This document shows, piece by piece, positions 9,101 to 19,739 of a stretch of 64,000 nucleotides of DNA (its first letter is position 1; every line of letters begins with the position of its first letter). The position numbers were made by a program, and so were the translations under genes. The stretch spans positions 6,139,230-6,203,229 of the forward strand of contig NW_020653993.1 of assembly GCF_003589595.1 (NCBI RefSeq), given 5' to 3'. Below the pieces are notes generated by a model. It was not told the DNA's origin, made no database searches, and saw nothing but the letters and a program-made list of their open reading frames with translations. The DNA is from Hyposmocoma kahamanoa (Eukaryota > Arthropoda > Insecta > Lepidoptera > Cosmopterigidae).

Positions 9101-10963
9101 CATTCGGTAAAAATGGATTTGCAGAAATATTATTATTATAAAAGCTTGAGCCACAAATAATTGATATCAAGGCACCTTTATGCAAATTCTTTAGGAATAT
9201 GTCACCAAATCTGCTATTTACTGCTGTGCAATGTGCATAAGTTACTGGTAATTCTAAATTTATTGAGTTGCTTTTTAATATTATCTAACATTTTGTGCCT
9301 TAATTCTAGTCCACTGCAAAGCATTTTTAGAAACGATCTAAACAATCTTCCATTATTTTGTGTGCGGATAAAATGTGGGTAGTTTTGTAACACGTCGTCG
9401 GATTTTTTAAATTTGTCCGAGAACTGTCTCGACTACGTGCTTGGCTGGGTGCTATTTCTACGTGCTCTTCAGCGACAGGACAGAAGGAAATCCCTAACCC
9501 TGTAACTTTTAAATTTTAAATCTTTGACTATTTTTGTCGTTTTGGTGTCTGTTTATTACTAATAGTGGCGATGGACATGGAGCTCCAAACAACAGTGACA
9601 AAGCGCAGAGGACCTGGACCTTGATGCACCATTTCATACGACGAGGAGTCGAATATGATTAAAGGTAAGGTTGGCTTATTTGGTTATCCGCGACCAGAAA
9701 CATTACTATTTTATATTTTGTCCTACCACTCAAAAAATTACAATGTGTCCAGTCTACAAATTTGTATCAAATTCATCTCTCGTCATTGAAATGAATGTGG
9801 TTTGTCTTTTTCTCTTTCTTTAATTAGATAAATTCGGCAAAATCGAATCAAATGCCGCGGAAAAACCGAAAGCCTCTGAATAATCTAAATTCTAAAATCG
9901 CGATCACGATGGGGTTTGATTTTGACGTTTCAATCTCCATTCCTACTAAACGATCGTGTGCCATTCAATAACGCGTGCCTTTACGTTATGTTCGAAATAT
10001 CGCTGTGGCCATGAGAATAGCGGAATAATCAACAGGAGTTAGCGGAAACTTTTGGATGCAATCCACATACCATTAAAGGCTGCAATAATGGTCTTCGAGT
10101 CTACCTATGAAAGTACCGAAAATCGCCCAATCGGATAATCATTCTAGCGTGTCGTATATTAGACAGTTATAAGGCTATGGAACGTCGTAAGACCAACTCA
10201 AACGCTTTCTGCATCATGTTTTGTGCCGAAACAAAAATTAAATTGTATAAATAAATATTTGCTCGGATCTATTTTAGGCAAAACAACATAAAAACATGTT
10301 CATTTTTAATTACGTCTAAAATAAGGCATACTTGCTAGCTTTCAGATATCGATCTGCAAGTTAGCAAGTAAACCAAGCGGCGTTTCGTGATTACGGGCTT
10401 TCTTAACACATTTATGAATCGAAAAACTGAAATAATTAGATTTCTAGATATTTCGAATATACTACAGAGCTCTAAACATTCAATGCTAATTAGGAGTCGC
10501 AATCGAGATATGTGATATTATTATTATAATATTATAATGATAATACTATTATACGTAATATTTATTTTTGCAGTTTAGCCATACCCCAAGTCTAGCATAA
10601 GCGGTGATATGTCACACGAATAACAACCTAAAAAAATTGCAATTTTTAAGGTTTGTTGTTCTTGTCGATAAACTCTCGATGTTCTCATGATTAGATTCAA
10701 CCGTATTAAAGTATAGCAGATGGTAGTGTGCCGCCGGTTTCCTGCAAACTGAACTTCTACTCCTGTTTTGTAGTCTTAATGCAGCCCATGTGACTATGCA
10801 CTTAGATATATCACACGAGAAATGTCTTACTGGGTACATATGTTACTCCAATTTCTTATTTTTATTTTGTTTACGAAATATTGTGTACCCACTATCGCTT
10901 TTTCACGCATCCGGCTAGTATTTGATTCCAAGTTGTTAACGTTATCTATCAATTCACTGTATT
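9101..10963. other. Unassigned interval
   Basis: No recognised gene, SINE or LINE. 10500-10570 is (TA/TTA)-rich. The frames at 9161 and 10612-10839 show no domain. Confidence 0.45.
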
Positions 10964-11014
10964 GTAGAAGTACAGCTCCTTATGAAAGAATTCATCCAGG
11001 GAAGTAAGACTACC
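10964..11014 (+). repeat. Family A SINE-like repeat, head fragment
   Basis: Only the head remains: GTAGAAGTACAGCTCC, TTATGAAAGAATTCATCC and AGGGAAGTA. The copy stops there. Confidence 0.55.
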
Positions 11015-11040
11015 AACAAAGTACTAACTTGTGAGTAGAA

Positions 11041-11090
11041 CATACAATCGAATGGAGAACCTCCTTTTATGAAGTCGGTTAAAAAAAATT
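11041..11090 (-). repeat. Family D repeat, terminal fragment
   Basis: CAATCGAATGGAGAACCTCC and TGAAGTCGGTTAAAAAA give the inverted form of the family D left end (complete copies at 22274 and 62637). Nothing else of the element is present. Confidence 0.55.
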
Positions 11091-11376
11091 TTTTCTTCCC
11101 ACAACATCTTAGAAATCCGCTGTTTTTCTGGCCATACATCAAACGTAGCATGTTAGACGGTGGTATATCACACGCAAAATGTCTGTTTGGGTGCGCCCGT
11201 ATGACCCTAAATGGTTCCCGGAATCAACATAAATTGACTTTTCGTTTCGACCACTGGATTTATAAGTAGCAAGCTTTGGTTATTATGAATACGATGTAGG
11301 GCATTATACTATTACTTACATATACATACAATAGGTGTATATTCATTCTATAAATAGACAAATAAATAAACAAACA

Positions 11377-11573
11377 AAGCACACACTCATAGCCCCACAC
11401 AAGGGAAACACTGTGTTGCAGGTGCCATCGACACACACATTGAACACTACAAAAAAATGCCAAACTCACGAGATAAATAAATGTAGGCCATACAAATATT
11501 TCTCCACGTCCGAGAATCGAACCCGGGACCTCTACGTGGCAGACCAGCATGGTAACCGTTCGGTGACGGAGGA
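11377..11573 (-). repeat. Family B tRNA-derived SINE, near full length
   Basis: Plus-strand order: a tail of AAATAAACAAACAAAG, CATAGCCCCACACAAGGG, CATCGACACACACATTG, then GAGAATCGAACCCGGGACC at about 11512 (B-box-like) and GGTAACCGTTCGGTGACGG at the tRNA head. The tail is (A/C)-interrupted rather than ATT-rich. Confidence 0.7.
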
Positions 11574-11889
11574 ACACTCCCAACAGTAGCATGATTCTAT
11601 TTTTTTTTAATTTATTTATTCAAAATATAAACAAGTAAACAAATATATTATATAGTCCTCCTTATCGATTTCGGTAACAGCGACAAGGCTCAGATCCGGA
11701 ATCAGTAGCTAGGGTCATCTGCGCGTGACTGTGATTATAGTGAACAAGCAGTTGCACGGGTACAAATTCACCCTCTCGTCCCTTCCTCTACGGTCCAATG
11801 GACTGTTAACATAGTACAATCGGCAGGGTTGGGGTGCAGCGAAAGGCCGTAAACCGCTATATGGATCCTAACAGACTAAGGTGTTAAAC

Positions 11890-12080
11890 TAAATTTACGT
11901 ACCGGAAAAACTTTCATTGATTTCTCACAGATGGCGGCAAAAAAAGTAGTTAAAAACCAATAAAAAGATCGTCTGGATTTAAACCAACGCGACGCCTTAA
12001 CGTGTCTGATGCTTTCCCAACTGAGGTACGGAACGAACCAACAGATCTTACGATTTTTTCTATATGCTTATGTTGTTATT
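11890..12080. repeat. tRNA-like family K repeat, rearranged
   Basis: ACTTTCATTGATTTCTCACA and GGCGGCAAAAAAAGTAG at 11911-11955 are the reverse complement of the 8255-8300 segment, while TTTCCCAACTGAGGTACGG at about 12012 is in the same orientation as 8170-8190. The two parts of the family are therefore inverted relative to each other here. Confidence 0.45.
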
Positions 12081-12391
12081 TTGGTTATAACGATTTTTTT
12101 TTATTTATTTATCCAAGTTATTTATTCTCATTTAGGATATTTTCAGAAAGATATTGGATAATATATAAAACCTGAATGTTAATGAAGCAAACAAAAGCAA
12201 ACAGAAGATAAATTCTAAAAATCAAAATAAAACATAATGGTGGATGATTTCTTTAACAGACGAATTTGGCCAAGTAGTTCAAAATAAGTGACATGATCAG
12301 CGAAATAAAAGAATATGAAACCACTTTTTGTCAGCCCGTTAATTAATTATCTGAAGTGGTCTGAATTATACTGTCATCGATTTCATATTAT

Positions 12392-12608
12392 CGGTGCTTT
12401 GTAGAAAGAGCGAAAGCGCCACTTTTTTAGGGGTGCGTATAGGTTTTAAAGATGGTTTTAACGTCCTATTTAAAATTTAAACTAATTAAAACAAACGTTG
12501 AATTTTAAAACATGACGTAAATTATTTTAAAACAATCGTGATAAAGTAAAACATGATCACTTTAATTTTTTTTCTAAATGGCGCTTTTGCTCTTTCTACA
12601 AAACACTG
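12392..12608. mobile_element. 217-bp TIR element (MITE candidate)
   Basis: Inverted ends of about 29 bp: CGGTGCTTTGTAGAAAGAGC at 12392 and the inverse GCTCTTTCTACAAAACACTG ending at 12608, with few mismatches. The interior is AT-rich and non-coding. CAGTG-type ends suggest hAT, but I see no clear 8-bp target duplication, so the class is open. Confidence 0.55.
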
Positions 12609-13580
12609 AAGATATTTATCACACAAGAACAATAATAGATAAATACAAAAACAAACAAAAAACCGTAGAGTGGTCGACAAGTTACACTACAATACTCTAC
12701 GTTACTCTACGCTTCATTTTCTTACACTACAATACGCTACACTGCACGTGGGGCCATTAATCCAAGCTGCCACTGTTGATATAATTTCTAATATAACTCA
12801 TTCTTTTAAAATAATACAAACATGAAATGTATAAAATAGAAGATAAGCCAAGCTTATTTTCTCCTGGGTATACTTCGTGCACTAACTTATTTCCCTCTGT
12901 GCGTTGTTTAAAACCTCACAATAAGAAAGTAAAGGCGTTAATAAAATAGCGAGCAAACCCGAGAGTGCAGAGCTGAGAAATAAATAAATAAAAGAAGTAA
13001 GCGAAAATGTTGATCGACGTATCTTTTTAGTCTCGCGCACATTATTATTTAAACATAGGAACTTTTACAACGCCATGGAATTTCACAACATTTTATAATG
13101 ACTCTGAAAGTGACATTCAGAAATGAATTAATAATATTTTTCACCTCACTAGCTAGGAAAGGCTTTGTTTCTCATTAGAAATCTGCGCGCAATAGAAAGC
13201 CATTACAATTTATTCATTACAATAGCGTTTTTTTTTAAGGTTTTTGTGATTCGAACATGACGATGGACTGTGGCACGTATCTTTCGATGAAAAAAAGAAC
13301 ATATGACACGTTTTAGTACGCGATTAGTCGTATATTATATAAGTAATATAAATCAATTGGTATCTTTTATTATTATTATTATTATTGACATTAAATTGAC
13401 AACGATAATTAATTTTGTTTATTAAAACTGATTTGTTACGGTACAACTGTTTTTCTTTCATCTACCATTTTCCTCGCCATAGTGAGGTAGAAAGTTGTGT
13501 GTTTCGCTCGGCAGTAAAGTTATTTTGCTTCTCGGGCCTTGAAACCCTCGCTTCGCTCAGGATTCTATTTTTGAATCTCA
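12609..13580. other. Unassigned interval
   Basis: Contains a CTACACTACAATAC-type local redundancy at 12682-12745, an (ATT)n run near 13368-13385 and a stretch at 13475-13565 with CGCTCGGCAG and CCTCGCTTCGCTC. No gene is recognised. Confidence 0.4.
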
Positions 13581-13745
13581 GGGTCGTATTCTAAAACTCT
13601 ACTCAATGCTCAAGACAGGGTTTGAGTATGGTTTAAAGCACTCGAAATCATACTCAAGTCCCTGCCATTAGGGTCGTATTTCCAGTGCTTGTGTTTCCAG
13701 TGCAATCCTGACTTGAGCATTGAGTAGAGTTCTAGAATACGACCC
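13581..13745. mobile_element. 165-bp palindromic MITE
   Basis: Inverted ends of 39 bp with few mismatches: GGGTCGTATTCTAAAACTC at 13581 and the inverse GAGTTCTAGAATACGACCC ending at 13745. A second, partial terminus GGGTCGTATTTCCAGTGC occurs internally at about 13671. GGG/CCC ends suggest PIF/Harbinger, but the flanking triplets are TCA and TTA, not a perfect duplication. Confidence 0.65.
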
Positions 13746-13829
13746 TTAGACTCATTCGCATGCTTAGGTTTCAATACAAGCACTAGCGTCAATCAACAAC
13801 TTTGCGGCCTTGCATAATAAATAACTATT

Positions 13830-13985
13830 CCCGGGTCTACATCACGTATATTTGTCACGTTTGCCGCTCCCATGGGACCTGTAAAAGGCTCTTTCATACT
13901 TTGGTTTGTTTGAAAACACAAATATACTTGATTTAAATCTGAAAAAATACTCAGTGTTTGTGTAACAATCGCGAAAACCTAAGAA
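13830..13985. mobile_element. PLE-like terminal palindrome (family I), diverged copy
   Basis: Contains ATCACGTATATTTGT, CTCCCATGGGACCTGTAAA, TTGGTTTGTTTGAAAACAC and ATATACTTGATTTAAATC, and ends GTAACAATCGCGAAAACC. It aligns with 5346-5543, but the arms are degraded and the GAAACGTC box is mutated. Confidence 0.55.
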
Positions 13986-14244
13986 ATAGTAATGTTTAAG
14001 TTATAGTAAGGGTTTGAAATTATCAAGATATTTCTTTAATTTGATAACCATCCGATATATATCAGATAATTATCCATGCTGATTCATAAATATTTTTACT
14101 AAAAACGACGAAAGTTAGAAGACTAAATAAACACAAAGAAAAATCTTTGGAAATTGATAATTTGTTACCTTTTCTTTAAGAGTCACACTTAGCGTGTTTG
14201 GACATCTTTTTATTGGTATTATTATTAAAGTACTACATGACGAT

Positions 14245-14438
14245 CACCTATTTCTGCTGCTTTGAAGGGTAAGGGTGCTGGTGAAATTACAGGTACATGG
14301 GACTTGTCAACTTCTGTCTCAGGGTGACAGACGCAGTGGCAGTGTCTTTTGAGCTGCACTGCAACTGTTATGGACAGGCGTGTCGCTTAGCATCCGGCGC
14401 ACGACCTGTTCGTCCCGTGACTAGGTAAGATAAAAAAC
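14245..14438 (+). repeat. Family A SINE-like repeat, 5'-truncated
   Basis: Begins at CACCTATTTCTGCTGC, skips the GCAGTAATG block, and runs to GCGCACGACCTGTTCGTCCC and AGATAAAAAAC. About 30 bp is missing around GTGTCTTTTGAGC. Confidence 0.7.
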
Positions 14439-14945
14439 AAAGGGGGAACGCTGCCAGCATCTTGGGTATCTTGCCGCGGAGCTCGATTTTATTCATATCG
14501 CACTGCTATTACAATAGTGTTATAATTCAAAATATGTTAAATTCAAGATCACACCATTATTGAACGTAAAATTTGATTCACTACACGTCAATAAAACTAT
14601 ATTTAGAATATTGTACGAAACAACTAAAAGATATCTACTTCACTCAAAATGAGACACGCTTTATGTGAGCTAGTTCTGGCCAAAACAATCCTTATTCAAA
14701 AATATAAATTAATTTATTCTCTTTTGTTTTTAAATATATTTGGCAAGTAGGAAATTGTAATAAACTATAACCTATACATACATTTTAATTATCTTTCACG
14801 GGAAACGATTAATTCGTTTTTTTCGTCGACATTTTGAGTTAATACACTATATCCGCAAGTTTGTTTCAGTCTAACATAAAGTTTGTCTGGTCCACGTGCT
14901 AAGTGAAGTTCACAGAAAAATTATTTGAAACAATGTTTACACTAA
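14439..14945. other. Unassigned interval
   Basis: AT-rich with no recognised gene or repeat. Confidence 0.4.
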
Positions 14946-15210
14946 GAGGGATCACACACACAACACCGTACGCCGCGGTATGTCCCACACGGCATTAGTT
15001 AGGTGGCTGTGGCTGCCGCGAAGCAACTCAAATGGGCACTCACCCGCCTGGACCTTGAGCTGGCAGAGGAAGCAGCCATGGTCCAGGCGTGGTGTCCCCC
15101 CAACCGGCCACCGTCGACGTGGAGCAGAGGGCCAACTCATAGAATCTTATACAGAACGAAACCGCTGCGACCGGTTGGAATGCGCTGTGCCATTGACCGG
15201 TAAATCCCTA
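14946..15210 (+). other. GC-rich patch, unidentified
   Basis: A local change to GC-rich sequence with an open frame at 15003-15203 reading AAAKQLKWALTRLDLELAEE. It could be a degraded retroelement open frame, but I do not recognise a domain and name no function. Overlapping frames on both strands are open for 60 to 87 codons, as expected in a GC-rich stretch. Confidence 0.35.
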
Positions 15211-15379
15211 CACCAGCAAAGTTGTACAATATTTTCACTCTAAGGGTCACTCTTTTCACTTGATCAGTTCAATTAAGTAAATTGAAGCCGCTGTCTTCAC
15301 TTTTATTCATTTTTCTAATCATTTTTAGCGGTAATTTACCAAGAACATTCTTGTAATATTTTAACTAATATCTAATATT

Positions 15380-15510
15380 GAACACAAAGGAAAATTCATT
15401 CGATATTATGGACTCTGATACGGAACGACCCGTGACCTTACGAATTTTTCTATTTGCTTGTTGCAGATGTTTGTGTTTGGTTTCTAACGACAATATTATT
15501 TTCCTTGGAT
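15380..15510 (-). repeat. tRNA-like family K repeat, fragment
   Basis: GAACACAAAGGAAAATTC, GATACGGAACGACCCG and TTGTTGCAGATGTTTGTG match the words at 8170-8240 and 11990-12070. Confidence 0.4.
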
Positions 15511-15733
15511 TTTCATGATTAGCATTTCAGTCACTGACAAAGTTTTCTACTTCAAACCGAAGAAACTTTACAAAAACAAAAGGAAATTTTGAAATTGTGA
15601 TTCGGAATGATATTTTTTTCTGAGAAAGACAACAGTGCTATGAAATTAACATTAAGGTTATTAACATTCGCATTACGCTTCCATACATAAACATCATACA
15701 TCTTAATGTGAATCGGCTTTTTTTACAATACCA

Positions 15734-15962
15734 AGTGACTAATTAAGAACGTTGGAATGTCGTAAAGCGAAATTTCTTCGCAAGTCTGTCATTATTATTT
15801 AAAAGTAAAACTGTTATACACATGCATATGTCAAGTTTCCTGAGTGAAAAACTGTGCCAAAAGGAATGTTCTGCTTCAGTTTTATATCTAATATTGATTA
15901 CCTGAAAATCGATTGTGAGCAATTATTTAAAAAACTTGTTATGAAATAAGTTTATATTCACA
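15734..15962 (-). repeat. Family O repeat, copy 1
   Basis: The reverse complement of this segment resembles 24140-24372. Shared words are CACTCA(A/G)GAAAC, GACAATTTTACTCTTAA-like, ATTTC(G/C)CTTTACG(A/G)CATTC and AATCGATTTTCAG. No frame and no termini were identified. Confidence 0.5.
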
Positions 15963-16007
15963 TTTTGAACGGTAAAAGGGCTAAGCCAGACTTCTATATC
16001 ATTTTTG

Positions 16008-16184
16008 TAGTAGTCCAGGGAAGTACTGCCACCTTACCTATTTCTGCCGCCGAGCAGAAATGTAAGCATTATTGCATTCCGGTTTTGAAGGTCAAAGGTG
16101 CTGGTGAAATTACAAGCACATGAGACTTGTCAATTTATGTCTCATGGTGACAGGCGCAGTGGCAGTGTCCCTCAGAGCTTTGCT
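16008..16184 (+). repeat. Family A SINE-like repeat, 3'-truncated
   Basis: Starts at GTAGTAGTCCAGGGAAG and ends after GTCCCTCAGAGCTTTGC. The tail block is absent. The sequence gap lies about 50 bp downstream. Confidence 0.7.
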
Positions 16185-16233
16185 TTTTATTGTACTTAAA
16201 AGTCAATATAACGGTATTTGGGAGCGTACGTAA

Positions 16234-16243
16234 NNNNNNNNNN
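16234..16243. other. Assembly gap (10 N)
   Basis: Ten undetermined bases. The true gap length is unknown. Confidence 0.99.
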
Positions 16244-17028
16244 AAATGGCTACAGTAATTAGGCTGAGAACACCGAATGTGAGAATGGTCGGTATGTGTA
16301 TTTTAGATTTCTATTTAATGGACCTGTCGCGGTCTGGCTGTAATGTGTTAAGTGAAGATCTAAAAGCTTTTGGCCGCTGCAAATCTAATTTGCGGCTACT
16401 GAAAGCTCATCTCCCATTACTTTTATGTTTGTCTGGTGCGTGAGGGTTCCACCAAACAATAAGGTTAACGATTTTCGTTTTTGTTATTTGATGATTTCCA
16501 GTTAGAGATTGCCACTAGACGTAATAGATTCTATGGCAGAAAAGATAATGATTCGATTTGTTCTTAACTGAGCGATCGAATTCCACAAATCACAACATTT
16601 GACAAAAAAATAGCCTTAAATCAATCTGCTTAAGGTGCAGTAATTGTTCGTAACACTTCAATACTCAAATCGAGGTTATGTTGGTGGTTGAAAAGTAAAA
16701 GGGATTAAACGAAACGGTTGAAAATGGTTTATACAAATCTAGTTAAATAAATTAATTAAAATTTTTGTTAAATCCAGTTTAATATTTCAAAAAGTATTTT
16801 TTTCTAAATTTCAGTCATTGATATTTCTAGTGAGAATCGAATCCGGAACCACCTAGACAGTAAGCAAGCATTCTCCCAATTAATCTACCACTACTTAGTC
16901 TTGGGTGTTTTAAAAATGTAACATAATAGAATAAAAATCTGAATATTTTTACAATTTTTTTTTCGTATATTTTCTGAAACATATTTGGAAATGTTTGGGA
17001 CTCATTAGCATCATCAATCCATTTATAC
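16244..17028. other. Unassigned interval with a tRNA-like stretch
   Basis: Minus-strand tRNA-like words lie at 16835-16905, with GAATCGAATCCGGAACC followed by CTCCCAATTAATCTACCAC. No intact tRNA fold is evident. The rest is AT-rich. Confidence 0.4.
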
Positions 17029-17250
17029 TATTCCCACCTGTTCTGTTGAGTAGTTCTGTCGGCAGAACTATTGGGATTTTTTTTACCATTAGTTCTGTTC
17101 ACAGAACAAATGGGAACCTCTATTCCCACCTGTTCTGTCGGCAGAACTATTGGGATTTTTTTTACCATTAGTTCTGTGATTTATAAGACTATGCTTTACA
17201 CCCTGGTTCAAACTCAGATATTCCCAATTGTTGTTACGTGGTTCTGTCAC
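17029..17250. repeat. MULE left terminal inverted repeat (duplicated)
   Basis: Two head-to-tail copies of the terminus. Each has TGTCGGCAGAACTATTGGGA, a T run and ACCATTAGTTCTGT. They are separated by AACAAATGGGAACCTC. The second copy continues into the subterminal segment shared with the right end. Confidence 0.8.
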
Positions 17251-17311
17251 AAATATGCAGTTTGTCTTATAAATAACAAAGATATCGTAAAGTAAAGGAT
17301 TAAAAAATATA

Positions 17312-18710
17312 TTAACGTAGTTTCTCTAAAAACAAAGGTATCTCTATGTCACCGTTAAGTAATTGCATTTGGTACACTCTGATCATCTCGTCGTTTTGGA
17401 CCTGCTGATTTGTCCTTCGTTTGGCTGTTTTCTTGACATTTGCCATTTGGATGGCTTTAACAGAAAAAAAAGATGCATCTTCTTCTATGTTTTTCAGGAA
17501 TTGAAAAAGAGTCGCTGGCCTGGTTTTGAATGTGCCGTTAATGGCACGATGCCAGCCCTCAACAACATTAGTTGTGCGATGGCGCCGACCAAACGCAGTC
17601 CATGACTTGATACGCCTAGGTTTCATCCAGAAATTCATATATTTCATAAACTTATCCAAGTCAGACCTGTTTCTAAAATCGAGCACTTGGGATTTTATAT
17701 ATTCCCATCCTTCCATAACACGTTCTTCGGGCAATAGTGGAAGAACGCTGCACAAACTTACGATTCTCTTCTTGCGTTTGTCTTTAATGCCCAATTGCTT
17801 TGATTTTCTCCACGGTTTATTTGAGAAATGATAGTAACATCCCTGATGATCGGCATTTGGGAAAACATCAGCAATGGCTTGAATGGCGGCTTCCTCGAAA
17901 TCAGTAATGAAAGTGGGAGGTTTCCAATCTGGAATCTGAGTTTTTATTAGACTGAAAAGTGTGGTATAGGCTGTCTTGGTTTTGTGACTAAGAAGTGCAT
18001 ATATTAGAGGCATCACATTGATAGTATCTTCAGAGCTTTCAAGATCTGCATGAATAGTGTAAACCTCTGTGAAAGGAACCGGGCAAATTTTAAATGTGCC
18101 GTCTGCAAAAAAAATATTTTTTTCTCGTAAAAGAGTCCTTGCTTCCTTAGTGGCAAAAATTATAATACGGACGCCCTCGTCCTCGTCGTTGTAATCTGCC
18201 AACATAAACTTAGAAAACGGCATAGGTATTTCTACTGCATTTACAATGTCATTTAGGTAGCTCATTTTCTGAACTTCGTTTAATTTATTTCTCCTTCTGT
18301 AAATCGACGACTTAATTTACTACTGTTTTCTTGTACACTGCCGGTACGGTTTCACTGCCTATCATCATTTCATCAATACTTTTGTGGATTATAACGGACA
18401 TGGCTTCTTTGTTTGTGTCAGGAATGCAGGCATTGTCATGGTCAACATGTTTAACAATTTCCTTTTCATCCTAGAATAAAAAATAAAAATATAAAACAAT
18501 CCTTGTGTGTAAACTTAGGTCCATACCACAACTTATTTAAACAGTAATTACTTCGGAAGTGGTAACCGTTCCACTGCATTTGGTTTTCTTGTACATGGCA
18601 CATCTCCGTAACGTTTGTAAATTTCGATATTTAGAGAGCCGGTAATATTCGTAGCCATTTTCGAGCAACACGCGGCCGCGGCCGCGTTTTATTATGTTAA
18701 ACTCACTCAT
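17312..18710 (-). CDS. FLYWCH-MULE transposase, two exons, frameshifted
   Basis: Proposed DNA transposase of the enclosing MULE. Exon 1 (18710-18552) starts MSEFNIIKRGRGRVLLENGY and carries a FLYWCH-like zinc finger with Cys-x7-Cys (RRCAMYKKTKC). The donor GTAATT and acceptor TTCTAG bound an 81-bp intron (18551-18471) in phase 0. Exon 2 (from 18470) continues with KHVDHDN (His-x2-His). A frame break at about 18312-18325 then leads into a 317-codon open frame (17312-18265). In that frame lie FFADGTF (first catalytic Asp, residue 55), ITDFEEA (second Asp, 122), CYYHF (143-147) and NVVEGWH (Glu 236), the expected DDE set with the MULE C-x2-H motif. The frame ends at LEKLR and a stop. All catalytic residues are present, so apart from the single frameshift the gene is well kept. 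The splice sites are my inference; the frameshift could be an assembly error or an unrecognised small intron. Confidence 0.85.
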
Positions 18711-18879
18711 TTAACAAACAACAACCCTTTTCAATATATAAGATTAATATTATTGCCCTCTTAAAACCCTTCAAACATGAATTTCATGACGTTGTCATCA
18801 GGATACAAATAAATAATAGATACTTACCTCAAGTGGCCAGTACTTGATAATTGATAGCAAACTGCATAGAGAAGTAGTT

Positions 18880-19072
18880 TGTTCGTGAACAGAACTAATG
18901 GTAAAATAAATTACAGTAGTTCTGCCAACAGAACTACTCAACAGAACAGGTGGGAATATCTGAGATTGAAGCAGGGTGTAAAGCATAGTCTTATAAATCA
19001 CAGAACTAATGGTAAAAAAATCCCAATAGTTCTGCCGACAGAACTAGGTACTCAACAGAACAGATGGGAATA
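18880..19072. repeat. MULE right terminal inverted repeat (duplicated)
   Basis: The outer copy (18998-19072) ends CTCAACAGAACAGATGGGAATA with a small AGGT insertion. The inner copy (about 18893-18960) contains GCCAACAGAACTACTCAAC and ends CAGGTGGGAATA. The spacer holds AGCAGGGTGTAAAGCATAG, matching the left subterminal segment in inverse. Confidence 0.8.
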
Positions 19073-19190
19073 GAGGCCCATTGCTGGCTACGGGTCTCCT
19101 CTCAGGCAAGGCTTTAGGCCATAGTCCGCCACGCGAGCCTAATGCGGTTTTACTTTTGTAGTATGCTCTCGTTTGAGAGGCTACAAGTTA
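19073..19190 (-). repeat. Family J RTE/SINE-type 3' end
   Basis: On the minus strand it reads GTGGCGGACTATGGCC, TGAGAGGAGACCC and GCCAGCAATGGGCC. This is a degenerate form of the 3' end common in lepidopteran RTE-derived repeats. It adjoins the MULE right end with no spacer. Confidence 0.5.
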
Positions 19191-19739
19191 AACCGTTAAG
19201 CTACCCAATCTTTCATTTTTGGCAATTAAAATTTGTTATTTATTCATTATTACGAAATAGTATTCATTAATGTAATGTAACGTGACCTACACAGTTAAAA
19301 TGAATGCCAGCAACTTGAGTTTGATTGCCTCTCCCGATCGGAAACTGCGTCTCTTCTGAGTCGAGGCGCATAATTGCGATTCACAACTGGCCGATCGGAA
19401 ACTTTGACATTTTTAATCGGAACAATAGTTAATTTAACTCACAAATTAGAAATATATAGTAGGAATCAGGTTCATCTTCTTGCTCAAAAACCCATCTGAT
19501 TTCGAAACTACCGGATCGGTTCGATTCCGGTTTGAATCAAAGTCAGGACGCTGGTTATTGTCGGCTCACTGCGAAACGCACGCGTTTCTCGTTTCTCAAG
19601 CTCGCTAACGACGTACTTTTTCCTAATCACATTAAAAGTTTGAAAAAAAGAATGGTCTTTGAATAACAGATGAAGGATTTCTTGATTAAAAAAAGCTATT
19701 ATAATATATAAGAATTATTTGATGATGGGAATGCCCGAG

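Larger units (their letters stand above)
17029..19072 (-). mobile_element. Mutator-like (MULE) DNA transposon
   Basis: About 2.04 kb bounded by inverted ends. Left: TATTCCCACCTGTTCTGT at 17029 and again at 17120. Right: ACAGAACAGATGGGAATA ending at 19072, and an inner copy ending near 18960. From 17120 and from 19072 inward, more than 100 bp match in inverted orientation, including TGATTTATAAGACTATGC and TTTACACCCTG. The 17029-17119 block is an extra tandem terminus. Long inverted ends and the enclosed MULE transposase define the class. I could not find the expected 8-9 bp target duplication; the right end abuts a family J repeat. Confidence 0.85.

Noticed and set aside
11260..11592. 110-codon minus-strand frame
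   Set aside because: It is translated family B SINE sequence; the same peptide pattern arises at 36246 and 37920.
14946..15210. Retroviral-type gag fragment from the frame with AAAKQLKWALTRLDLELAEE
   Set aside because: Helical composition only; no zinc knuckle or protease motif, so the assignment is not supportable.
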